The translations under genes and the position numbers were made by a program. The notes beneath the pieces were generated by a model. That model saw only the letters and a program-made list of their open reading frames with translations, did not search any database and was not told the origin of the DNA. DNA of 64,000 bases from Hydractinia symbiolongicarpus (Eukaryota; Cnidaria; Hydrozoa; Anthoathecata; Hydractiniidae). Position 1 is the first letter of the stretch; the number at the start of each line of letters is the position of its first letter. Shown here in pieces: positions 1 through 11,738 of the stretch. The stretch is from assembly GCF_029227915.1 (NCBI RefSeq), contig NC_079888.1, forward strand, positions 22,920,001-22,984,000, written 5' to 3'.

Positions 1-1417
1 AACGATTTCTTAAATTACTTTTTCACCACTAAAACGCATGAGACTTGTAGTTTTTAAAAATGTTTTCATTTTTGATGAGACGCTGAATAAAAGAAGTTTA
101 ATCGCCGGCAAACGAAAACCTGCGATTTCCCGTAAATCCTGGACTCGGCCCGTATAGTCAAAAGTATACAAAGAAAGTACCCAAGGAGTAAACTCATTTC
201 CCAAACGATTTTTTAAATTATTATTTCACCACTAAAACGCATGAGACTTGTAGTTTTCAAAAATGTTTTCATTTTTGATGAGACGCTGAATAAAAGCAGT
301 TTAATCGCCTGCAAACGAAAACCTGCTATTTCCCTAAATCCAGGACTCGGCCCGTATAGTCAAAAGTATACAAAGAAAGTACCCAGGGAGTAAACTCATT
401 TCCCGAACGATTTTTTATATTATTTTTTTACCCCTAAACGCATGAGACTTGTAGTTTTCAAAAATGTTTTCATTTTTGATGAGACGCTGAATAAAAAAAT
501 TTTAATCGCCGGCAAACGAAAACCCGCGATTTCCCGTAAATCCTGGGCTTGGCCCGTATAGTCGAATGTATACAAAGAAAGTACCCAGGGAGTAATCTCA
601 TTTCCCGAACGATTTCTTAAATTACTTTTTCACCACTAAAACGCATGAGACTTGTAGTTTTTAAAAATGTTTTCATTTTTGATGAGACGCTGAATAAAAG
701 AAGTTTAATCGCCGGCAAACGAAAACCTGCGATTTCCCGTAAATCCTGGACTCGGCCCGTATAGTCAAAAGTATACAAAGAAAGTACCCAAGGAGTAAAC
801 TCATTTCCCAAACGATTTTTTAAATTATTATTTCACCACTAAAACGCATGAGACTTGTAGTTTTCAAAAATGTTTTCATTTTTGATGAGACGCTGAATAA
901 AAGCAGTTTAATCGCCTGCAAACGAAAACCTGCTATTTCCCTAAATCCCGGACTCGGCCCGTATAGTCAAAAGTATACAAAGAAAGTACCCAGGGAGTAA
1001 ACTCATTTCCCGAACGATTTTTTATATTATTTTTTTACCCCTAAACGCATGAGACTTGTAGTTTTCAAAAATGTTTTCATTTTTGATGAGACGCTGAATA
1101 AAATAAGTTTAATCGCCGGCAAACGAAAACCCGCGATTTCCCGTAAATCCTGGGCTTGGCCCGTATAGTCGAATGTATACAAAGAAAGTACCCAGGGAGT
1201 AATCTCATTTCCCGAACGATTTTTTAAATTACTTTTTCACCACTAAAACGCATGAGACTTGTAGTTTTTAAAAATGTTTTCATTTTTGATGAGACGCTGA
1301 ATAAAAGAAGTTTAATCGCCGGCAAACGAAAACCTGCGATTTCCCGTAAATCCTGGACTCGGCCCGTATAGTCAAAAGTATACAAAGAAAGTACCCAAGG
1401 AGTAAACTCATTTCCCA
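1..1417 (+). repeat. 607-bp trimeric HOR, two full copies plus one monomer
   Basis: Units start at 1, 608 and 1215. The first two copies (1-607 and 608-1214) differ at only a few positions, for example CCAGGACTCGG against CCCGGACTCGG and a small change after GCTGAATAAAA near 495 and 1102. Shared private states include GATTTCTTAAATTAC and ATCGCCTGCAAACG. The third unit keeps only its first monomer (1215-1417); the monomer at 1418 is of another kind. The array continues leftwards out of the window. Confidence 0.93.
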
Positions 1418-3750
1418 AACGATTTTTTAAATTATTATTTCACCACTAAAACGCATGAGACTTGTAGTTTTTAAAAATGTTTTCATTTTTGATGAGACGC
1501 TGAATAAAAGAAGTTTAATCGCCGGCAAACGAAAACCCGCGGTTTCCCGTAAATCCCTGCTTGGCCCGTATAGTCAAAAGTATACAAAGAAAGTACCCAG
1601 GCAGTAAACTCATTTCCCGAACGATTTTTTAAAATATTTTTTCACCACTAAAACGCATGAGACTTGTAGTTTTCAAAAACGTTTTCATTTTTGATGAGAC
1701 GCTGAATAAAAGAAGTTTAATCGCCGGCAAACGAAAACCTGCGATTTCCCTAAATGCCGGACTCGGCCCGTATAGTCAAAAGTATACAAAGAAAGTACCC
1801 AGGGAGTAAACTCATTTCCAGAACGATTTTTTAAATTATTTTTTCACCACTAAAACGCATAAGACTTGTAGTTTTTAAAAATGTTTTCATTTTTGATGAG
1901 ACGCAGAATAAAAGAAGTTTAATCGCCGGCAAACGAAAATCCGCGATTTCCCGCAAATCCCGGACTCGGCCCGTATAGTCAAAAGTATACAAAGAAAGTA
2001 CCCAGGGAGTAAAATCATTTACCGAACTATTTTTTATATCATTTTTTTACCCCTAAACGCATGAGACTTGTAGTTTTCAAAAATGTTTTCATTTTTGATG
2101 AGACGCAGAATAAAAAAAGTTTAATCGCCGGCAAACGAAAACCCGCGATTTCCCGTCAATCCAGGACTCGGCCCGTATAGTCAAAAGTATACAAAGAAAG
2201 TACCCAGGGAGTAAACTCATTTCCCAAACGATTTTTTAAATTACTATTTCACCACTAAAACGCATGAGACTTGTAGTTTTTAAAAATGTTTTCATTTTTG
2301 ATGAGACGCTGAATAAAAGAAGTTTAATCGCCGGCAAACGAAAACCCGCGATTTCCCGTAAATCCCGGCTTGGCCGTATAGTCGAATGTATACAAAGAAA
2401 GTACCCTGTGAGAAAACTCATTTCCAGAACGATTTTTTAAATTATTTTTTCACCACTAAAACGCATGAGACTTGTAGTTTTCAAAAATGTTTTCATTTTC
2501 GATGAGACGCTGAATAAAAGAAGTTTAATCGCCGGCAAACGAAAACCTGCGATTTCCCGTAAATCCGAGGCTTGACCCGTATAGTCGAATGTATACAAAG
2601 AAAGTACCCAGGGAGTAAACTCATTTCCCGAACGATTTTTTAAATTATTTTTTCACCACTAAAACGCATGAGACTTGTAGTTTTCAAAAATGTTTTCATT
2701 TTTGATGAGACGCTGAATAAAAGCAGTTTAATCGCCTGCAAACGAAAACCTGCTATTTCCCTAAATCCCGGACTCGGCCCGTATAGTCAAAAGTATACAA
2801 AGAAAGTACCCAGGGAGTAAACTCATTTCCCGAACGATTTTTTATATTATTTTTTTACCCCTAAACGCATGAGACTTGTAGTTTTCAAAAATGTTTTCAT
2901 TTTTGATGAGACGCTGAATAAAAAAAGTTTAATCGCCGGCAAACGAAAACCCGCGATTTCCCGTAAATCCTGGGCTTGGCCCGTATAGTCGAATGTAAGC
3001 AAAGAAAGTACCCAGGGAGTAATCTCATTTCCCGAACGATTTTTTAAATTACTTTTTCACCACTAAAACGCATGAGACTTGTAGTTTTTAATAATGTTTT
3101 CATTTTTGATGAGACGCTGAATAAAAGAAGTTTAATCGCCGGCAAACGAAAACCTGCGATTTCCCGTAAATCCTGGACTCGGCCCGTGTAGTCAAAAGTA
3201 TACAAAGAAAGTACCCAAGGAGTAAACTCATTTCCCAAACGATTTTTTAAATTATTATTTCACCACTAAAACGCATGAGACTTGTAGTTTTTAAAAATGT
3301 TTTCATTTTTGATGAGACGCTGAATAAAAGAAGTTTAATCGCCGGCAAACGAAAACCCGCGATTTCCCGTAAATCCCTGCTTGGCCCGTATAGTAAAAAG
3401 TATACAAAGAAAGTACCCAGGCAGTAAACTCATTTCCCGAACGATTTTTTAAAATATTTTTTCACCACTAAAACGCATGAGACTTGTAGTTTTCAAAAAC
3501 GTTTTCATTTTTGATGAGACGCTGAATAAAAGAAGTTTAATCGCCGGCAAACGAAAACCTGCGATTTCCCTAAATGCCGGACTCGGCCCGTATAGTCAAA
3601 AGTATACAAAGAAAGTACCCAGGGAGTAAACTCATTTCCAGAACGATTTTTTAAATTATTTTTTCACCACTAAAACGCATAAGACTTGTAGTTTTTAAAA
3701 ATGTTTTCATTTTTGATGAGACGCAGAATAAAAGAAGTTTAATCGCCGGC
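811..3750 (+). repeat. 1820-bp (9-monomer) offset duplication
   Basis: The stretch 811 to about 1930 matches 2631 to about 3750 monomer by monomer at a constant offset of 1820 bp. Shared unusual states include ATCGCCTGCAAACG followed by TGCTATTTCCC, AATCTCATTTCCCG, CCCAGGCAGTAAAC, AAACGTTTTC and ACGCAGAATAAAAG. The match ends inside a monomer, where TCCCGGACTCGG stands in the first copy and TCCCGTGCTTGG in the second. The part between about 1930 and 2630 is made of other monomers of the same family. Confidence 0.88.
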
Positions 3751-3844
3751 AAACGAAAACCCGCGATTTCTCGTAAATCCCGTGCTTGGCCCGTATAGTC
3801 AAAAGTATACAAAGAAAGTACCCAGGGAGTAAACTCATTTCCCG

Positions 3845-6669
3845 AACGATTTTTTATATTATTTTTTTACCACTAAACGCATGAGACTTGTAGTTTTCAA
3901 AAATATTTTCATATTTGATGGGACGCTGAATAAAAGAAGTTTAATCGCCGGCAAACGAAAATCCGCGATTTCCCGTAAATCCTGGACTCGGCCCGTATAG
4001 TCAAAAGTATACAAAGAAAGTACCCAGGGAGTAAAATCATTTCCCGAACTATTTTTTATATTGTTTTTTTACCCCTAAACGCATGAGACTTGAAGTTTTC
4101 AAAAATGTTTTCATTTTTGTTGAGACGCTGAATAAAAAAAGTTTAATCGCCGGCAAACGAAAACCTGCGATTTCCCGTAAATCCCGGGCTTGGCCCGTAT
4201 AGTCGAATGTATACAAAGAAAGTACCCAGGGAGTAATCTCATTTCCCGAACGATTTTTTAAATTACTTTTTCACCACTAAAACGCATGAGACTTGTACTT
4301 TTAAAAATGTTTTCATTTTTGATGAGACGCTGAATAAAAGAAGTTTAATCGCCGGCAAACGAAAACCCGCGATTTCCCGTAAATCCCGGCTTGGCCCGTA
4401 TAGTCAAAAGTATACAAAGAAAGTACCCAGGGAGTAAACTCATTTCCCAAACGATTTTTTAAATTATTATTTCACCACTAAAACGCATGAGACTTGTAGT
4501 TTTTAAAAATGTCTTCATTTTAGATGAGACGCTGAATAAAAGAAGTTTAATCGCCGGCAAACGAAAACCCGCGATTTCCCGTAAATCCCGGCTTGGCCCG
4601 TATAGTCGAATGTATACAAAGAAAGTACCCTGTGAGTAAACTCATTTCCAGAACGATTTTTTAAATTATTTTTTCACCACTAAAACGCATGAGACTTGTA
4701 GTTTTTAAAAATGTTTTCATTTTTGATGAGAAGCTGAATAAAAGAAGTTTAATCGCCGGCAAACGAAAACCCGCGATTTCCCGTAAATCCCGGCTTGGCC
4801 CGTATAGTCAAATGTATACAAAGAAAGTACCCTGTGAGTAAACTCATTTCCAGAACGATTTTTTAAATTATTATTTCACCACTAAAACGCATGAGACTTG
4901 TAGTTTTTAAAAATGTTTTCATTTTTGATGAGACGCTGAATAAAAGAAGTTTAATCGCCGGCAAACGAAAACCCGCGATTTCCCGTAAATCCCGGCTTGG
5001 CCCGTATAGTCGAATGTATACAAAGAAAGTACCCTGTGAGTAAGCTCATTTCCGGAACGATTTTTTAAATTATTTTTTCACCACTAAAACGCATGAGACT
5101 TGTAGTTTTTAAAAATGTTTTCATTTTTGATGAGACGCTGAATAAAAGAAGTTTAATCGCCGGCAAACGAAAACCTGCCATTTCCCTAAATGCCGGACTC
5201 GGCCGTATAGTCAAAAGTATACAAAGAAAGTACCCAGGGAGTAAACTCATTTCCAGAACGATTTTTTAAATTATTTTTTCACCATTAAAACGCATAAGAC
5301 TTGTAGTTTTTAAAAATGTTTTCATTTTTGATGAGACGCAGAATAAAAGAAGTTTAATCGCCGGCAAACGAAAACTCGCGATTTCTCGTAAATCCCGTGC
5401 TTGGCCGTGGAGTCAAAAGTATACAAAGAAAGTACCCAGGGAGTAAACTCATTTCCCGAACGATTTTTTATATTATTTTTTTACCACTAAACGCATGAGA
5501 CTTGTAGTTTTCAAAAATATTTTCATATTTGATGGGACGCTGAATAAAAAAAGTTTAATCGCCGGCAAACGAAAATCCGCGATTTCCCGTAAATCCCGGA
5601 CTCGGCCCGTATAGTCAAAAGTATACAAAGAAAGTACCCAGGGAGTAAAATCATTTCCCGAACTATTTTTTATATTATTTTTTTACCCCTAAACGCATGA
5701 GACTTGAAGTTTTCAAAAATGTCTTCATTTTTGTTGAGACGCTGAATAAAAAAAGTTTAATCGCCGGCAAACGAAAACCTGCGATTTCCCGTAAATCCCG
5801 GGCTTGGCCCGTATAGTCGAATGTATACAAAGAAAGTACCCAGGGAGTAATCTCATTTCCCGAACGATTTTTTAAATTACTTTTTCACCACTAAAACGCA
5901 TGAGACTTGTACTTTTAAAAATGTTTTCATTTTTGATGAGACGCTGAATAAAAGAAGTTTAATCGCCGGCAAACGAAAACCCGCGATTTCCCGTAAATCC
6001 CGGCTTGGCCCGTATAGTCAAAAGTATACAAAGAAAGTACCCAGGGAGTAAACTCATTTCCCAAACGATTTTTTAAATTATTATTTCACCACTAAAACGC
6101 ATGAGACTTGTAGTTTTTAAAAATGTCTTCATTTTTGATAAGACGCTGAATAAAAGAAGTTTAATCGCCGGCAAACGAAAACCCGCGATTTCCCGTAAAT
6201 CCCGGCTTGGCCCGTATAGTCGAATGTATACAAAGAAAGTACCCTGTGAGTAAACTCATTTCCAGAACGATTTTTTAAATTATTTTTTCACCACTAAAAC
6301 GCATGAGACTTGTAGTTTTTAAAAATGTTTTCATTTTTGATGAGAAGCTGAATAAAAGAAGTTTAATCGCCGGCAAACGAAAACCCGCGATTTCCCGTAA
6401 ATCCCGGCTTGGCCCGCATAGTCGAATGTATACAAAGAAAGTACCCTGTGAGTAAACTCATTTCCAGAACGATTTTTTAAATTATTTTTTCACCACTAAA
6501 ACGCATGAGACTTGTAGTTTTTAAAAATGTTTTCATTTTTGATGAGACGCTGAATAAAAGAAGTTTAATCGCCGGCACACGAAAACCCGCGATTTCCCGT
6601 AAATCCCGGCTTGGCCCGTATAGTCGAATGTATACAAAGAAAGTACCCTGTGAGTAAACTCATTTCCGG
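3845..6669 (+). repeat. 1614-bp octameric HOR, one full and one three-quarter copy
   Basis: Copy 1 is 3845-5458 and copy 2 starts at 5459. Landmark monomers repeat at 1614 bp: the A type at 3845 and 5459, GAACTATTTTTTATAT at 4047 and 5661, and CTTGTACTTTTAAAAATG a little further on in each. GATGAGAAGCTG and the CCCTGTGAGTAAAC monomers also recur. The match stops at about 6670, where copy 2 switches to a TTTTCAAAAATG / GCAGTTTAATCGCCTGC monomer. Monomers from 6670 to 7276 are single copies of known subfamilies with no clear HOR. Confidence 0.88.
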
Positions 6670-8031
6670 AACGATTTTTTAAATTATTTTTTCACCACTA
6701 AAACGCATGAGACTTGTAGTTTTCAAAAATGTTTTCATTTTTGATGAGACGCTGAATAAAAGCAGTTTAATCGCCTGCAAACGAAAACCTGCTATTTCCC
6801 TAAATTCCGGACTCGACCCGTATAGTCAAAAGTATACAAAGAAAGTACCCAGGGAGTAAACTCATTTCCAGAACGATTTTTTAAATTATTTTTTCACCAC
6901 TAAAACGCATAACACTTGTAGTTTTTAAAAATGTTTTCATTTTTGATGAGACGCTGAATAAAAGAAGTTTAATCGCCGGCAAACGAAAACCCGCGATTTC
7001 CCGTAAATCCCGGGCTTGGCCCGTATAGTCAAAAGTATACAAAGAAAGTACCCAGGGAGTAAACTCATTTCCCAAACGATTTTTTATATTATTTTTTTAC
7101 CCCTAAACGCATGAGACTTGTAGTTTTCAAAAATGTTTTCATTTTTGATGAGACGCTGAATAAAAGAAGTTTAATCGCCGGCAAACGAAAACCCGCGATT
7201 TCCCGTAAATCCCGGGCTTGGCCCGTATAGTCGAATGTATACAAAGAAAGTACCCAGGGAGTAATCTCATTTCCCGAACGATTTTTTAAATTACTTTTTC
7301 ACCACTAAAACGCATGAGACTTGTAGTTTTTAAAAATGTTTTCATTTTTGATGAGACGCTGAATAAAAGAAGTTTAATCGCCGGCAAACGAAAACCCGCG
7401 ATTTCCCGTAAATCCTGGACTCGGCCCGTATAGTCAAAAGTATAGAAAGGAAGTACCCAGGGAGTAAACTCATTTCCCAAACGATTTTTTAAATTATTTT
7501 TTCACCACTAAAACGCATAAGACTTGTAGTTTTTAAAAATGTTTTCATTTTTGATGAGACGCAGAGTAAAAGAAGTTTAATCGCCGGCAAACGAAAACCC
7601 GCGATTTCTCGTAAATCCCGTGCTTGGCCCGTATAGTCAAAAGTATACAAAGAAAGTACCCAGGGAGTAAACTCATTTCCCGAACGATTTTTTATATTAT
7701 TTTTTTACCACTAAACGCATGAGACTTGTAGTTTTCAAAAATATTTTCATATTTGATGGGACGCTGAATAAAAGAAGTTTAATCGCCGGCAAACGAAAAT
7801 CCGCGATTTCACGTAAATCCCGGACTCTGCCCGTATAGTCAAAATTATACAAAGAAAGTACCCAGGGAGTAAAATCATTTCCCGAACTATTTTTTATATT
7901 ATTTTTTTACCCCTAAACGCATGAGACTTGTAGTTTTCAAAAATGTTTTCATTTTTGATGAGACGCTGAATAAAAAAAGTTTAATCGCCGGCAAGCGAAA
8001 ACTCGCGATTTCCCGTAAATCCCGGGCTTGG

Positions 8032-8045
8032 CCCGTATAGTCGAA
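8032..8045 (-). other. CENP-B-box-like motif, one base short, example copy
   Basis: Read on the minus strand this is TTCGACTATACGGG, that is TTCG-nnn-A-nn-CGGG. The mammalian CENP-B box core is TTCG-nnnn-A-nn-CGGG, so all nine core bases are present but the first spacer is one base short. The motif occurs only in monomers with TAGTCGAATG; monomers with TAGTCAAAAG lack it. In the 607-bp HOR one monomer in three has it, in the 810-bp HOR one in four. Real CENP-B binding at this spacing is doubtful, and chance similarity is quite possible. Confidence 0.3.
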
Positions 8046-9300
8046 TGTATACAAAGAAAGTACCCAGGGAGTAATCTCATTTCCCGAACGATTTTTTAAA
8101 TTACTTTTTCACCACTAAAACGCATGAGACTTTTAGTTTTTAAAAATGTTTTCATTTTTGATGAGACGCTGAATAAAAGAAGTTTAATCGCCGGCAAACG
8201 AAAACCCGCGATTTCCCGTAAATCCTGGACTCGGCCCGTATAGTCAAAAGTATAGAAAGGAAGTACCCAGGGAGTAAACTCATTTCCCGAACGATTTTTT
8301 ATATTATTTTTTTACCACTAAACGCATGAGACTTGTAGTTTTCAAAAATATTTTCATATTTGATGGGACGCTGAATAAAAGAAGTTTAATCGCCGGCAAA
8401 CGAAAATCCGCGATTTCCCGTAAATCCCGGACTCTGCCCGTATAGTCAAAAGTATACAAAAAAAGTACCCAGGGAGTAAAATCATTTCCCGAACGATTTT
8501 TTATATTATTTTTTTACCCCTAAACGCATGAGACTTGTAGTTTTCAAAAATGTTTTCATTTTTGATGAGACGCTGAATAAAAAAAGTTTAATCGCCGGCA
8601 AGCGAAAACTCGCGATTTCCCGTAAATCCCGGGCTTGGCCCGTATAGTCGAATGTATACAAAGAAAGTACCCAGGGAGTAATCTCATTTCCCGAACGATT
8701 TTTTAAATTACTTTTTCACCACTAAAACGCATGAGACTTTTAGTTTTTAAAAATGTTTTCATTTTTGATGAGACGCTGAATAAAAGAAGTTTAATCGCCG
8801 GCAAACGAAAACCCGCGATTTCCCGTAAATCCTGGACTCGGCCCGTATAGTCAAAAGTATAGAAAGGAAGTACCCAGGGAGTAAACTCATTTCCCGAACG
8901 ATTTTTTATATTATTTTTTTACCACTAAACGCATGAGACTTGTAGTTTTCAAAAATATTTTCATATTTGATGGGACGCTGAATAAAAGAAGTTTAATCGC
9001 CGGCAAACGAAAATCCGCGATTTCCCGTAAATCCCGGACTCTGCCCGTATAGTCAAAAGTATACAAAAAAAGTACCCAGGGAGTAAAATCATTTCCCGAA
9101 CTATTTTTTATATTATTTTTTTACCCCTAAACGCATGAGATTTGTAGTTTTCAAAAATGTTTTCATTTTTGATGAGATGCTGAATAGAAAAAGTTTAATC
9201 GCCGGCAAACGAAAACCCGCGATTTCCCGTAAATCCCGGGCTTGGCCCGTATAGTCGAATGTATACAAAGAAAGTACCCAGGGAGTAATCTCATTTCCCG

Positions 9301-9503
9301 AACGATTTTTTAAATTACTTTTTCACCACTAAAACGCATGAGACTTGTAGTTTTTAAAAATGTTTTCATTTTTGATGAGACGCTGAATAAAAGAAGTTTA
9401 ATCGCCGGCAAACGAAAACCCGCGATTTCCCGTAAATCCTGGACTCGGCCCGTATAGTCAAAAGTATAGAAAGGAAGTACCCAGGGAGTAAACTCATTTC
9501 CCA
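9301..9503 (+). repeat. Representative satellite monomer (203 bp)
   Basis: This is a typical full-length unit, given so other entries can be placed on it. Offsets 1-30 are A/T-rich (AACGATTTTTTAAATTAC then TTTTTCACCACT). Offsets 31-50 are AAAACGCATGAGACTTGTAG. Offsets 56-73 hold a perfect inverted repeat. Offsets 74-100 run through GATGAGACGCTG to TTTA. Offsets 101-160 are the CpG-rich half, with the palindrome GCCGGC near 104-109. The tail is an AAAGTATA-type segment (usually the GTATAC palindrome, here GTATAG), AAGTACCCAGGGAG and ACTCATTTCCC. Variants of this unit account for every part of the window. The length, near one nucleosome plus linker, is usual for centromeric satellites, but no function can be read from it. 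Confidence 0.95.
9356..9373. repeat. Inverted repeat (dyad) in the monomer, example copy
   Basis: AAAAATG, a TTTT loop and CATTTTT form a perfect 7-bp inverted repeat. The same dyad is present in most common-type monomers across the window. In A-type monomers two substitutions change it to an AATAT-TTTC-ATATT dyad with a shifted register, so hairpin potential is kept. It could extrude as a small hairpin or serve as a two-fold symmetric binding site. Which of these, if either, is not shown by the sequence. Confidence 0.8.
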
Positions 9504-10920
9504 AACGATTTTTTAAATTATTTTTTCACCACTAAAACGCATAAGACTTGTAGTTTTTAAAAATGTTTTCATTTTTGATGAGACGCAGAATAAAAGAAGT
9601 TTAATCGCCGGCAAACGAAAACCCGCGATTTCTCGTAAATCCCGTGCTTGGCCCGTATAGTCAAAAGTATACAAAGAAAGTACCCAGGGAGTAAACTCAT
9701 TTCCCGAACGATTTTTTATATTATTTTTTTACCACTAAACGCATGAGACTTGTAGTTTTCAAAAATATTTTCATATTTGATGGGACGCTGAATAAAAGAA
9801 GTTTAATCGCCGGCAAACGAAAATCCGCGATTTCCCGTAAATCCCGGACTCTGCCCGTATAGTCAAAAGTATACAAAGAAAGTACCCAGGGAGTAAAATC
9901 ATTTCCCGAACTATTTTTTATATTATTTTTTTACCCCTAAACGCATGAGACTTGTAGTTTTCAAAAATGTTTTCATTTTTGATGAGACGCTGAATAAAAA
10001 AAGTTTAATCGCCGGCAAACGAAAACCCGCGATTTCCCGTAAATCCCGGTCTTGGCCCGTATAGTCGAATGTATACAAAGAAAGTACCCAGGGAGTAATC
10101 TCATTTCCCGAACGATTTTTTAAATTACTTTTTCACCACTAAAACGCATGAGACTTGTAGTTTTTAAAAATGTTTTCATTTTTGATGAGACGCTGAATAA
10201 AAGAAGTTTAATCGCCGGCAAACGAAAACCCGCGATTTCTCGTAAATCCTGGACTCGGCCCGTATAGTCAAAAGTATAGAAAGGAAGTACCCAGGGAGTA
10301 AACTCATTTCCCAAACGATTTTTTAAATTATTTTTTCACCACTAAAACGCATAAGACTTGTAGTTTTTAAAAATGTTTTCATTTTTGATGAGACGCAGAA
10401 TAAAAGAAGTTTAATCGCCGGCAAACGAAAACCCGCGATTTCTCGTAAATCCCGTGCTTGGCCCGTATAGTCAAAAGTATACAAAGAAAGTACCCAGGGA
10501 GTAAACTCATTTCCCGAACGATTTTTTATATTATTTTTTTACCACTAAACGCATGAGACTTGTAGTTTTCAAAAATATTTTCATATTTGATGGGACGCTG
10601 AATAAAAGAAGTTTAATCGCCGGCAAACGAAAATCCGCGATTTCCCGTAAATCCCGGACTCTGCCCGTATAGTCAAAAGTATACAAAGAAAGTACCCAGG
10701 GAGTAAAATCATTTCCCGAACTATTTTTTATATTATTTTTTTACCCCTAAACGCATGAGACTTGTAGTTTTCAAAAATGTTTTCATTTTTGATGAGACGC
10801 TGAATAAAAAAAGTTTAATCGCCGGCAAACGAAAACCCGCGATTTCCCGTAAATCCCGGTCTTGGCCCGTATAGTCGAATGTATACAAAGAAAGTACCCA
10901 GGGAGTAATCTCATTTCCCA

Positions 10921-11738
10921 AACGATTTTTTAAATTATTATTTCACCACTAAAACGCATGAGACTTGTAGTTTTTAAAAATGTTTTCATTTTTGGTGAGA
11001 CGCTGAATAAAAGAAGTTTAATCGCCGACAAATGAAAACCCGCGATTTCCCGTAAATCCCGGCTTGGCCCGTATAGTCAAATATATACAAAGAAAGTACC
11101 CAGGGAGTAAACTCATTTCCCGAACGATTTTTTATATTATTTTTTTACCACTAAACGCATGAGACTTGTAGTTTTCAAAAATATTTTCATATTTGATGGG
11201 ACGCTGAATAAAAGAAGTTTAATCGCCGGCAAACGAAAATCCGCCATTTCCCGTAAATCCGGGGCTTGGCCCGTATAGTCGAATGTATACAAAGAAAGTA
11301 CCCAGGGAGTAATCTCATTTTCCGAACGATTTTTTAAATTTTTTTTTCACCACTGAAACGCATGAGACTTGTAGTTTTCAAAAATGTTTTCATTTTTGAT
11401 GAGACGCTGAATAAAAGAAGTTTAATCGCCGGCAAACGAAAACCCGCGATTTCCCGTAAATCCCGGGCTTGGCCCGTATAGTCAAAGTATACAAAGAAAG
11501 TACCCAGGGAGTAAACTTATTTTCCGAACGATTTTTTAAATTACTTTTTCACCACTAAAACGCATGAGACTTGTAGTTTTCAAAAATGTTTTCATTTTTG
11601 ATGAGACGCTGAATAAAAGCAGTTTAATCGCCGGCAAACGAAATCCCGCGTTTTCCCGTAAATCCCGGGCTTGGCCCGTATAGTCAAAAGTATGCAAAGA
11701 AAGTACCCAGGGAGTAAACTCATTTCCCGAACGATTTC
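10921..11738 (+). repeat. Left-block edge monomers next to the inversion
   Basis: Four monomers without an obvious HOR partner lie here. They show more private changes than the units before them, such as TTTGGTGAGACGC, GCCGACAAATG, ATATATACAAAG and GAAATCCCGCGTTTTCCC. The block ends nine or ten bases into a fifth monomer (AACGATTTC, ending near 11738). Loss of homogeneity towards an edge is common in satellite arrays. Confidence 0.8.

Larger units (their letters stand above)
7277..10920 (+). repeat. 810-bp tetrameric HOR interleaved with a 607-bp trimeric derivative
   Basis: Units begin at 7277 (4-mer), 8087 (3-mer), 8694 (3-mer), 9301 (4-mer) and 10111 (4-mer). In order, the 4-mer has a monomer with AAGTATAGAAAGGAAG, a monomer with CGCATAAG, an A-type monomer, and a monomer with ACCCCTAAACGC and TAGTCGAATG. 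The 3-mers at 8087 and 8694 lack exactly the CGCATAAG monomer. Copies are close to identical; they differ at single sites such as CGGTCTTGG against CGGGCTTGG. Confidence 0.93.
1..11738 (+). repeat. Satellite array, left block, forward orientation (about 58 monomers of ~202 bp)
   Basis: The block is tiled by one monomer. The start word AACGAT recurs at 1, 204, 406, 608, 811, 1013, 1215, 1418, 1620, 1822 and so on, at steps of 201-203 bp. Every monomer carries the same order of landmarks: CACCACTAAAACGCAT, GACTTGTAGTTTT, TTTGATGAGACGC, TTTAATCGCC, GCGATTTCCC, GGCCCGTATAG, GTATACAAAGAAAGTACCC and ACTCATTT. Markers largely private to this block are GACGCAGAATAAAAG and ATCGCCTGCAAACG; the GACGCTTAATGAAAG type common to the right is not seen here. 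No unique sequence or mobile element interrupts it. Orientation names are arbitrary. Confidence 0.97.

Noticed and set aside
8022-8035. Small hairpin CGGGC-TTG-GCCCG as a terminator
   Set aside because: The stem is only 5 bp and is disrupted in the many CGGACTCGGCCCG monomers. No T-run or gene is next to it.
9328-9340. RNA polymerase III A-box resemblance (TTTTAGTGGTG on the minus strand)
   Set aside because: Only the AGTGG part fits, and I find no B-box-like GGTTCGANNCC at a suitable distance. There is no support for a tRNA-, 5S- or SINE-derived promoter.
9401-9416. CENP-B box resemblance at TTCGTTTGCCGGCGA (minus strand, over the GCCGGC palindrome)
   Set aside because: It shares TTCGTT with the human box, but the required A and the CGGG core do not line up. 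The motif over TAGTCGAA is a closer candidate.
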